Positions 1-7,188 of a DNA stretch of 64,000 nucleotides are shown here, piece after piece. This stretch comes from Clostridium sp. (GTDB lineage: Bacteria > Bacillota > Clostridia > Clostridiales > Clostridiaceae): NCBI RefSeq assembly GCF_018372875.1, contig NZ_JAHAIF010000008.1, positions 1 to 64,000 of the forward strand, in the 5' to 3' direction. Numbering within the stretch: position 1 is the stretch's first letter; every line of letters begins with the position of its first letter. Position numbers and translations under genes: made by a program. The notes beneath the pieces were generated by a model. The model worked only from the letters and a program-made list of their open reading frames with translations. It searched no databases and was not told the DNA's origin.

Positions 1-10
1 TAGAAATTAA

Positions 11-39
11 GCATAGGATTTTGAGAATCCTATGCTTTT
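11..39 (+). terminator. Rho-independent terminator of an upstream gene
   Basis: A perfect 10-bp stem (gcataggatt / aatcctatgc) with a 5-base loop is followed by a short T run. It presumably ends a gene lying left of the window. Confidence 0.75.
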
Positions 40-75
40 GGGGTTTTACTTACAATTAAGTTTCCCGAAGGGAGC

Positions 76-95
76 GTGGCGCAGCCACTTTTTTT
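76..95 (+). terminator. GC-rich hairpin with T7 tail
   Basis: A compact stem gtggc/gccac with a 3-base loop is followed by seven Ts, just after a small cccgaaggga element. It lies 44 bases before the ClC gene. It may be a second terminator of the upstream gene or a leader attenuator. I do not recognise a fluoride riboswitch here. Confidence 0.5.
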
Positions 96-138
96 ATTTA
101 GGAAATTATATTTATGATGAAGATAGAAGGAGACGGTT

Positions 139-1398
139 ATGGAAAAGTTAAAAACTAATGGGGAAAATCAGTATAGTTCATTAATTTTTAATGTACTAAA
201 ATGGATTGCACTAAGCATAGCAATGGCTGTGCCCATAGGAGTTATAGTTGGTTTATTTAATATCCTATTAAACTGGGGAAATAACTTCAGAAAAGATCAT
301 GAATTTATGATTTACCTATTACCCTTCGCTGGATTGATTATAACATTTTTATATTTACATACAAGAAGAAATGCATACTCCGGGGAAAACTTGCTAAAAT
401 CTGAAGTTCAGTCAGCTGCAAAAGATATTCCTTTTTTTATGTCTATTGTAGTATTTATAGGTTCATTTTTAACAACTTTATGTGGAGGCTCTGCTGGAAA
501 AGAAGGATCAGCTGTTGCAATGGGTGGAACATTAGGAGATTTTATGGCAAGAATCTTTAATTTATCTGATGGCGAGCAAAGAACCTTAGTAATTTGTGGG
601 GTAGGAAGTGCCTTTGGAGTTATATATGATGTACCTTTTGCAGGAGCAATTTTGGGGATGGAATTAGTATTGAAAGGAAAGTTTCATTATCAAGCCTTAA
701 TACCTACATTTTTAACAACTGTATTTTCAAATGAGATAGCTAATCTTATAGGTAATAAGGAAGTAGTATATCCTCAGTTAAACTTGGGAGAAATAAGTAT
801 TTTACTGCTTTTAAAGCTGGTTTTACTTGGGATAATATGTGGTATTGCTGGGTTTGTATTTAATTTAGTATTAGATAATAGCAGTAAGTTATATGATCTA
901 GTTACTAAAAATCCATATATAAAGGCAATTTTGGGAGGGGTAATAACAATAGTGTTATTCTTAATCATTGGAGATAATTATAATGGATTAGGTCAATCTT
1001 TCATAAATGATTCCTTTAATAATAGGGTAAGTATAATGGATAGCACATGGAAGATCTTATTTACAGCAGTTGCTTTAGGGTCAGTTTTCCAAGGAGGAAG
1101 AGGAAATCCAACATTCTTTGTAGGAGCAACACTTGGTAGTTCAGTTTCAGGGTTAATAAATCTTCCGTTAGAGTCTTCTACAGCATTAGGGATGATTGGA
1201 GTTTTTTGTAGTGCAACATCACTTCCAATTACATCAATGGCCATGTCTCTTGAATATTTTGGTGGAGGAGAAATGGTAGCCATTATTATAGTTATGACTA
1301 TAAGCTATATAATATCAGGATTTTATGATATTTTAGTTGAAAATAAGCTTCCTAAAGAGAAAGAAAAACTATTTGAAGGAAGTGTTCATAAGAATTAG
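139..1398 (+). CDS. ClC-family chloride/fluoride channel or antiporter
   Basis: Polytopic membrane protein (419 aa) of the ClC family, which moves Cl- or F- across the cytoplasmic membrane. The pore motif corresponding to GREGP appears as GKEGS (about residues 120-124), followed by a glycine-rich helix and then GVGSAFGVIYDVPFAGA. The later GxFxP-type loop reads GGRGNP (about 319-324). Departure from the canonical GSGIP/GREGP/GxFxP set resembles the CLC-F fluoride-exporter clade, but that is inference. Start ATG 139 has the ribosome site gaaggaga 7 bases upstream. It appears monocistronic, with a dispersed repeat beginning a few bases after its stop. No C-terminal CBS domains are present. Confidence 0.85.
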   Translation: MEKLKTNGENQYSSLIFNVLKWIALSIAMAVPIGVIVGLFNILLNWGNNFRKDHEFMIYLLPFAGLIITFLYLHTRRNAYSGENLLKSEVQSAAKDIPFFMSIVVFIGSFLTTLCGGSAGKEGSAVAMGGTLGDFMARIFNLSDGEQRTLVICGVGSAFGVIYDVPFAGAILGMELVLKGKFHYQALIPTFLTTVFSNEIANLIGNKEVVYPQLNLGEISILLLLKLVLLGIICGIAGFVFNLVLDNSSKLYDLVTKNPYIKAILGGVITIVLFLIIGDNYNGLGQSFINDSFNNRVSIMDSTWKILFTAVALGSVFQGGRGNPTFFVGATLGSSVSGLINLPLESSTALGMIGVFCSATSLPITSMAMSLEYFGGGEMVAIIIVMTISYIISGFYDILVENKLPKEKEKLFEGSVHKN

Positions 1399-1402
1399 TA
1401 AA

Positions 1403-1528
1403 TAAAAGGTGTGTGATATTTATTCTTAGCCTTCCAGCGCAAGCTCCAAGTCACAGAAAATAAATATATATTTTCTTCATACTAAAAGTAAGGAAATTAT
1501 AAAATTATTATCCTTGATTTTATATTTT
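1403..1528 (+). repeat. Dispersed structured repeat, copy A
   Basis: One of five related copies in the window. The shared core is gcaagctccaagtca, preceded by a ggtgt..gatatttatt arm and followed by taaggaaattataaaatta and a tatcctt-like tail. This copy is the most diverged in its first half. It starts only a few bases after the ClC stop codon. Confidence 0.75.
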
Positions 1529-1540
1529 CATATACATTCA

Positions 1541-1573
1541 AAAAGAGAATCTTTAAAATAGATTCTCTTTTTA
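1541..1573 (+). terminator. Rho-independent terminator
   Basis: Stem aaaagagaatct/agattctctttt closed by a short A-rich loop and followed by Ts. It probably ends the ClC transcript. The remaining 270 bases before mprF are AT-rich and I see no gene in them. Confidence 0.75.
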
Positions 1574-1847
1574 AAATAGAATATTTAGGCTAAAAGGTGA
1601 TTCTTTAAAAATTATATCCATAAAGGAAGATATTTAAACTTTCATTTACATTTTAGAGATAAAAAAGAAGGAAGCAGAAGAAAAAATTGAATTTAATACA
1701 AATAACTATAGCTGTCAAATTCATATATTATAGATAAGAATCATACATAGTTTGATTATTTTTAGAGGATATTAAGAAATAGTTAAGGTTCTCTTAAGAT
1801 AATTTCTTTAACATATAAACCATACTTTATAAACGAAGGGGATAAAT

Positions 1848-4379
1848 ATGAAGAAAAAACTAAATAAGAAAATAGTGCAAATGATTCAAATTCCAATTAT
1901 AGTAGTAATATTATTTTTTGCATTAAGGGAATTATATAATATTTTTCTTGATATAGATGTTAATCTATTCAATATGTATTCTGACAGGTTAACAGTTAAG
2001 AATATAATGATAATTATAGTATTAGGGATAATATCATATTTACCATTATCATTTTACGATTTAATAATAAAAAATAAGGTACAAATAAACCTAAGTACAA
2101 GAAAAGTGTACAAGTATTCTTGGATTGCAAGTTCAATATCTAACTTAGTTGGATTTGGTGGAAGTTCAGCTATATTCCTAAAAAATCATTTTTATAAAAA
2201 ATACGTGGATGATTCATCAAAACTCATAAAAGAAACATCTAAGGTTGTTGGATTAAACCTATCAGGATTTTCTTTGGTATGCTTAATATATTCTTTATGG
2301 AGCTTAGTAAATGGAAGAAGTATTGATTATATATTCTTCATATCAGCTTTAATAGGCTTATATATTCCAATTATTTTTATAGGGGCTACCTACAAGGTAT
2401 TTAAAAATAGAAATAAAGAAAATTACTATATTACATTAAAAATAATGTTTACTTCAATTTTAGAATGGGCAACAACTATACTCTTAATATATGGATTGAT
2501 TGTAATTTTAGGAATAAGGGTGACTTTATCACAATTCTTCCCTATATATGTTATGGCTATAATAGTAGCTATGATAAGTATGGTACCTAGTGGTGTTGGT
2601 ACTTTTGATTTAACACTACTAGTAGGACTTAAAGATTTTAATGTACCTTCAGAGCAAGTTCTATTACTTATAATCTTATATAGACTAAGTTACTATATAA
2701 TTCCTGTGTTAATAGGATTAGTTTTATATTTATCAGATTTGTATATGAAGATAAATGAAGAAGCAAGAGAAGTTATATCAAGGTTAAATTCGAAATTAGC
2801 TCATTGTGTTTTGAAAATCATGTTATTTATTACGGGAATATATTTAATATTTGGTAATAATATATACTTAAAACGTTATTTTCCTCATAAAAGTGAAATC
2901 TTAAATATGGATATAGTAGAGTTATCTATATCTTTAAGTATAATAATAGGATTTATTCTTATAGTATTATCAACTATACTTCATACAAAAACTAAAGAAG
3001 TTTATTATTTTATGGTTTTTGTATTTGCTTTTATAACTATGGGAGGATTTTTTAGCAAGTATAATATTCATGAATGTATATTTATAGGACTTGTTTGGAT
3101 ATTAATATTATTTAGTAGAAAAATATTCTATAGAATAGGTTTTATTTATACATGGAAAAATGCAATTAAAGATATAGCAATTATTTTATTAACCTTATCA
3201 GTATATTTGATATCAAGTTATTCAAAGGTAGTACATTATATACATAGAAAGATACCTATTTTAAATTTAGAGGAAATAGTAAAAAGCTTTTATAAAGATA
3301 ATTTAGTAAGTTCCGTTTTTATTGGAGCAACAATAGCTTTATTATTAGTTATGCTTTTAATATTACTCAATAGATTAAATAAATTTCCAAAGAAAGAATT
3401 AGATAAAGAAAAGGTTAAAAAAATTATTGAAAATTATGGTGGCTCTAGACTTATTCACTATGTATTTTTAGGAGATAAGTATATATACATAAATAAAAAT
3501 GAAGATGTGCTTTTTCAGTATGATATATCTGGAGATAAAGTTATAGTTTTAGGTAATCCAGTAGGTAATAAGGAGAACTTTTTTGAGGGGATACAGGAAT
3601 TCTTAGAGTTTGCTGATTTATATGGATATACTTTAGTTTTTAGTGGAATTGATGTTGAAGTAATGGGGGAACTTCACGATCTAGGTTATGAGTTTATGAA
3701 GCTTGGTCAGGATGCATGGATCGAATTGGATAAGTTTTCTTTAGTAGGTAATAAGAATAAAAGTAATAGACAAGCTATAGGAAGAATAACCAAGGCTGGC
3801 TATGAATTCTCAATTGTTAGTCCACCTTATAATGATGAGCTATTTAATGAAATGAAAGAGGTTTCAGAAGAATGGCTTAATGGACAAAAAGAAAAAGGAT
3901 TTTGTGTAGGGTTTTTAGATAGAGATTATATAGAAATGGATAAAATTGCTGTTGTAAGGAATTCTGAAGGCGAACTTAAGGGGTTTGCTACAATAATGCC
4001 AATGTATGATGGTGAGACCTTATCTGTTGATCTTATGAGGTTTAAGAAAATTGAGCTTAATGGAATTATGGACTATATGTTTGCAAATATTTTTGAGTAT
4101 GCAAAGGAAAATGGGTTTAAATATTTTAATTTAGGACTTGCACCATTAGCAGATGTAGGAAGAACTAAGCATGCTTTTTTAAGAGAAAAGATAGCCTACC
4201 AAATATTTGTATATGGTAATTTTGTATATTCATTTAAAGGTCTTAAAAAATTTAAGGAGAAATATGCTACAAGATGGGAAGATAGATATATAGCATACAA
4301 GAAAGGAAGTTCTGTTATAATAACTGTTATTCAATTAATGCTTGTACTTACAAAAGAAAAAGATGAGTTTTGTAAGTAG
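1848..4379 (+). CDS. mprF: MprF phosphatidylglycerol lysyl/alanyltransferase-flippase
   Basis: Full-length bifunctional membrane enzyme (843 aa; the family is usually about 840-860). It transfers an amino acid from aminoacyl-tRNA to phosphatidylglycerol and flips the product outward, lowering surface charge and giving resistance to cationic peptides. The N-terminal part (to about residue 500) is a string of hydrophobic helices with the UPF0104 flippase motif VPSGVGTFDL. The C-terminal part (about 520-835) is the soluble DUF2156 acyltransferase domain with GNPVG and FNLGLAPL. Ribosome site gaagggg precedes ATG 1848. It appears to be a single-gene unit. Whether it makes lysyl- or alanyl-PG cannot be told from sequence alone. 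Confidence 0.93.
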   Translation: MKKKLNKKIVQMIQIPIIVVILFFALRELYNIFLDIDVNLFNMYSDRLTVKNIMIIIVLGIISYLPLSFYDLIIKNKVQINLSTRKVYKYSWIASSISNLVGFGGSSAIFLKNHFYKKYVDDSSKLIKETSKVVGLNLSGFSLVCLIYSLWSLVNGRSIDYIFFISALIGLYIPIIFIGATYKVFKNRNKENYYITLKIMFTSILEWATTILLIYGLIVILGIRVTLSQFFPIYVMAIIVAMISMVPSGVGTFDLTLLVGLKDFNVPSEQVLLLIILYRLSYYIIPVLIGLVLYLSDLYMKINEEAREVISRLNSKLAHCVLKIMLFITGIYLIFGNNIYLKRYFPHKSEILNMDIVELSISLSIIIGFILIVLSTILHTKTKEVYYFMVFVFAFITMGGFFSKYNIHECIFIGLVWILILFSRKIFYRIGFIYTWKNAIKDIAIILLTLSVYLISSYSKVVHYIHRKIPILNLEEIVKSFYKDNLVSSVFIGATIALLLVMLLILLNRLNKFPKKELDKEKVKKIIENYGGSRLIHYVFLGDKYIYINKNEDVLFQYDISGDKVIVLGNPVGNKENFFEGIQEFLEFADLYGYTLVFSGIDVEVMGELHDLGYEFMKLGQDAWIELDKFSLVGNKNKSNRQAIGRITKAGYEFSIVSPPYNDELFNEMKEVSEEWLNGQKEKGFCVGFLDRDYIEMDKIAVVRNSEGELKGFATIMPMYDGETLSVDLMRFKKIELNGIMDYMFANIFEYAKENGFKYFNLGLAPLADVGRTKHAFLREKIAYQIFVYGNFVYSFKGLKKFKEKYATRWEDRYIAYKKGSSVIITVIQLMLVLTKEKDEFCK

Positions 4380-4498
4380 GGTTAAATTGTAGTTTGGTAT
4401 AGTTTTTAGATGGTCTCATTTGGCTTTGAGAAATAGTAGTGAACCTTTATCATTAGAAAAGTATAAAATATATATATACCAATATTTTTAGAGGTAAT

Positions 4499-4966
4499 AT
4501 GAAAAATAAGTATTCGGATTTTAATAATATATTTGGAAATGAATCAGAATATAGTTCTTTTAGTGAACGTGATATTGAAGAATTAAACTTGTTAAGTTAT
4601 CAGCATATAGCAGATATTATTTCAATTATAGGAGATTTACTTTCATATATATCTACTATTGAAAGTATTAATCTAATTCATAGTAGGTATACTAATGAAA
4701 CTGAAAATCTTCCGAATCCTGATATACCTGCTGTTCAATCTCTTGAATTATTGGTGATTTCAAGATTTATATATACTCAACTTGGATTTATTCGTTTTGA
4801 CCACTTTAAAGAGAGAAAGGCGAAAGGAGAAGTGGACTTTTCTCTTGAACCAGATATATATGTTAATATTTCAAATATACTTAGAACATCAGGCACCTTA
4901 TATGCGTTGTTAGCTGCATATGGTATTTACGAAAGGGATTTATCTCAACCTATCATAGGAATATAA
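4499..4966 (+). CDS. Hypothetical protein, 155 aa
   Basis: I do not recognise this protein. It is soluble, acidic in the first third, with two moderately hydrophobic helical stretches (about residues 32-60 and 78-95) and a hydrophobic C-terminal helix around residues 128-145. There is no signal peptide or metal-binding motif. The ribosome site is the modest agaggtaat just before ATG 4499. A strong terminator follows, so with the mprF gene 120 bases upstream it looks like its own unit. Codon use matches its neighbours. Confidence 0.7.
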   Translation: MKNKYSDFNNIFGNESEYSSFSERDIEELNLLSYQHIADIISIIGDLLSYISTIESINLIHSRYTNETENLPNPDIPAVQSLELLVISRFIYTQLGFIRFDHFKERKAKGEVDFSLEPDIYVNISNILRTSGTLYALLAAYGIYERDLSQPIIGI

Positions 4967-4980
4967 TTTGTTAATTAATA

Positions 4981-5013
4981 AAGAAGCTGAATTTTTAGCT
5001 TCTTTATTTTTTT
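4981..5013 (+). terminator. Rho-independent terminator
   Basis: Stem aagaagct/agcttctt with loop gaattttt, followed by a long T tract. It ends the 155-aa gene. Confidence 0.85.
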
Positions 5014-5070
5014 GTAACTTGGAGCTTGCGATGGAACGAGAAAAATAAATATCTGCTCCAAATTTTTTAC
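5014..5070 (-). repeat. Dispersed structured repeat, copy B (partial)
   Basis: Reads on the minus strand as agatatttatttttctcgtt, then the core cgcaagctccaagtta. Only the hairpin half of the element is present. It directly abuts the T tract of the preceding terminator. Confidence 0.65.
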
Positions 5071-5154
5071 AATTAAAAGATTATGTAACTCTTTTAGTAT
5101 TTTTGAATAGTATATATTAAGTGCAATAAGTAAATAAATTTAGGGGTGTTAATA

Positions 5155-5430
5155 ATGAAATGTATTAGAGAAAGATCATATATGGGTCACAATTATTATA
5201 GAGGATGGAGTAAATCATCTTCTAAATCAGAAAGAGAATGTAAAAGATCAAGAAAGTCATTTAGTAAATCAAGAAGCAGATCATTTAGTAGGTCTAAGAG
5301 TAGATCCTTCAGTAGATTTTTTAGTTGGTCAGCAAGTAGATCATTTAGTAGATCATTTAGCAGATCATTTAGAAAATCAAATTGTAGATCTAGATGGTCA
5401 TGTAGAAAATCATGCAGAAGAAGCTATTAG
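5155..5430 (+). CDS. Ser/Arg-repeat (SR-rich) small basic protein
   Basis: A 91-residue protein dominated by alternating serine and arginine/lysine. From residue 32 onward it contains repeated SRSF/FSRS units (about 32-73), a few cysteines near the C-terminus (77, 83, 87) and no acidic residue after position 28. ATG 5155 is preferred over the upstream GTG 5146 because aggggtg sits 6 bases before it. It ends 30 bases before an intact eukaryotic-type protein kinase gene. Low-complexity Ser/Arg proteins such as Bacillus CotG are spore-coat proteins and phosphorylation targets. By inference this could be the kinase's substrate or a DNA-binding or coat protein. The DNA itself is repetitive. Confidence 0.75.
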   Translation: MKCIRERSYMGHNYYRGWSKSSSKSERECKRSRKSFSKSRSRSFSRSKSRSFSRFFSWSASRSFSRSFSRSFRKSNCRSRWSCRKSCRRSY

Positions 5431-5460
5431 TAGTAAATAGTTTTAAATAAGTATATTGCT

Positions 5461-6177
5461 ATGGATAAGTTATATGAATTTGGAGAAAAAGTAAATGGGT
5501 ATTCTGTAATTAAACTATTAGGCGAAGGTAGATATGGAATTGTATATCTAGGAGAAAATGAGAATCATGAAAAGGTCATAGTAAAACAATTAAAGTTGGA
5601 TATGATTAAAAAAACAAAAAGAAAACTCATCTATGAAAAGAAAACATTAAAAATGTTAGATGATCCTAGATTTCCAAAGTTTATATCTAATTTTAAAGAT
5701 GAATATAGAGAAGGATATATCCTTGAATATATTGAAGGAAAGGTAATTGAAGATCTATTACTTGAGGATAACCATAGGTTTTCAAAGGAAGAAATATATG
5801 AATATTGCAGTAAAATTATAGATATGATGGAAACTTTGCATAAGAATCATATAGTTCACCGAGATATTAGACCTCCTAATTTAATATTAAAGGATAACAA
5901 TGAATTAGCTCTAATAGATTTTGGTCTTGCTAGGCTAATAGACAATAGAAACTATGAAAAAGAATTAGACTATTGGTATTTAGGTGATTTTCTACTTCAT
6001 CTTTACTATTCATCATATGAGCCTGAAAGTGAAAAAGAACTCCCATGGTATAAAGAGCTTGATTTAAATAAGGAAGAGCTTATATTCTTAAAAAGGCTTA
6101 TGGGTATTAAAAAGTGCTATAGTAATATTAGAGAAATTAGAGAGCAACTTGATAAAATTAAAAGCTTAAGTATGTAA
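5461..6177 (+). CDS. Eukaryotic-like Ser/Thr protein kinase, kinase domain only
   Basis: A 238-residue cytoplasmic protein that is essentially one protein-kinase fold. It has a glycine loop GEGRYGIVY (21-29), ATP-binding lysine in VIVKQL (Lys42), catalytic loop HRDIRPPN (133-140, Asp135, with Arg replacing the usual Lys) and DFG (153-155). All key catalytic residues are present, so activity is expected. Unlike PrkC it has no transmembrane segment or PASTA repeats. No Shine-Dalgarno sequence is visible before ATG 5461, which suggests translational coupling to the SR-rich gene 30 bases upstream. A terminator follows at 6187. Substrate specificity is unknown. Confidence 0.88.
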   Translation: MDKLYEFGEKVNGYSVIKLLGEGRYGIVYLGENENHEKVIVKQLKLDMIKKTKRKLIYEKKTLKMLDDPRFPKFISNFKDEYREGYILEYIEGKVIEDLLLEDNHRFSKEEIYEYCSKIIDMMETLHKNHIVHRDIRPPNLILKDNNELALIDFGLARLIDNRNYEKELDYWYLGDFLLHLYYSSYEPESEKELPWYKELDLNKEELIFLKRLMGIKKCYSNIREIREQLDKIKSLSM

Positions 6178-6186
6178 TAAAAAAAG

Positions 6187-6218
6187 GCCATGTGATTCAT
6201 ATATCACATGGCTGTTTT
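6187..6218 (+). terminator. Rho-independent terminator
   Basis: Stem gccatgtgat/atcacatggc, 6-base loop, then gttttta. It ends the SR protein-kinase unit. Confidence 0.85.
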
Positions 6219-6241
6219 TAATTTATAATGAAGGTGAGGCT

Positions 6242-6808
6242 ATGAATAATTCTATAGAAATTTTAGGTGTATATGAAGATAGTTTTAGAATTAATATCTA
6301 TTCAATTAACTATTTTAGAATGATTGGACTTATAGATATAGATATAAGATATGATTATGGAATTGAGAGAGTAACATTGGCATTTTATAGGTCATCAGGT
6401 ACAAATAGTGGAAAGATTAATGGACTATGGTACCCAATAGTAGGTATAAAAATAGAGTCGGGAAGATTTACAGAGTTTACAGAGTTGATTAATTATGTTT
6501 TAACTAAAACTACCAATGGGGATGAAGTTAAGAAAGGATGGTTAGCAAAGTCACCATTCTTTTACTATCACCAGAAAGAAGATAAAATAATAAAAGGCTT
6601 CTCTAGTGGAAAGCATTATGAAAGTCTTTTAAGGATTGGAGAAACATTAAGAGATCTTTATGAAGAGTGGGAGTTTGAGGATATGGAGTCTTTAACACCA
6701 AAGTCCTTGAATGATGCAATAACTTCTTTAGAAATTTATCCTAATAATAAATATAGTCAAAGGGATAATTTCGAAAGATTTATATGGGATATATGTAATG
6801 GGAGATAA
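6242..6808 (+). CDS. Hypothetical protein, 188 aa
   Basis: Unrecognised soluble protein without signal peptide or membrane segments. It is beta-rich in the first half, with aromatic clusters such as GLWYPIVGI and FFYYHQKED. The C-terminal half is more helical and ends NFERFIWDICNGR. The start ATG 6242 has a strong gaaggtgag site 3 bases upstream. It sits alone between the kinase terminator and a dispersed-repeat copy. No function can be assigned. Confidence 0.75.
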   Translation: MNNSIEILGVYEDSFRINIYSINYFRMIGLIDIDIRYDYGIERVTLAFYRSSGTNSGKINGLWYPIVGIKIESGRFTEFTELINYVLTKTTNGDEVKKGWLAKSPFFYYHQKEDKIIKGFSSGKHYESLLRIGETLRDLYEEWEFEDMESLTPKSLNDAITSLEIYPNNKYSQRDNFERFIWDICNGR

Positions 6809-6821
6809 TTAAGAAATAATA

Positions 6822-7012
6822 AAAAAGGTGTAGAGGATATTTATTTTGCTTGTTCCGTCGCAAGCTCCAAGTCATATCAAAACAAATATCCACCCCACCC
6901 GTACTAATGGTAAGGAAATTATAAAATTACTATCCTTTATTTTATATTTTTTAATATGAAAATGTAATAATACCTTTGATTTATAGCTAATTGAAATTTT
7001 ATAACTGGTCTA
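6822..7012 (+). repeat. Dispersed structured repeat, copy C (full length)
   Basis: One of the two longest copies. Left arm ggtgtagaggatatttattt, inner hairpin gcttg-ttccgtcg-caagc, then ctccaagtca and a right arm caaaacaaatatccacccc that pairs imperfectly with the left arm. An AT-rich tail follows (ggtaaggaaattataaaatt, tttatatttt) and then tttgatttatagctaattga. Copy E carries the same tail in the same order. It starts 13 bases after the preceding stop codon. Confidence 0.85.
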
Positions 7013-7025
7013 TGCATTAAAAATG

Positions 7026-7062
7026 AAGAAACACTACTAGAGCTGGTGTTTCTTTGTTTTTG
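7026..7062 (+). terminator. Rho-independent terminator
   Basis: Stem aagaaacac/gtgtttctt with a T-rich tail, downstream of repeat copy C. It probably ends the 188-aa gene's transcript. The remaining bases up to 7188 are AT-rich leader for the phosphoesterase. Confidence 0.75.
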
Positions 7063-7188
7063 TTTACCAAAGTACGTGAAATTAATTTTAATCTTGTCTT
7101 TACATTTTATTACATTTACTTAATATACATATAATAAAAGTTTTATATTCTTAAATTGTCCAATTAAATTATAAGAGGAGAGTTTAAG

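Noticed and set aside
993-1283. 96-codon frame on the minus strand within the ClC gene
   Set aside because: It is a shadow of a well-supported membrane protein gene, with no ribosome site and no family resemblance.
5230-5400. The SR-coding repeats as a CRISPR array or tandem DNA repeat
   Set aside because: Repeat units are short, irregular and in frame with a start codon, ribosome site and stop. No spacer-repeat pattern is present.
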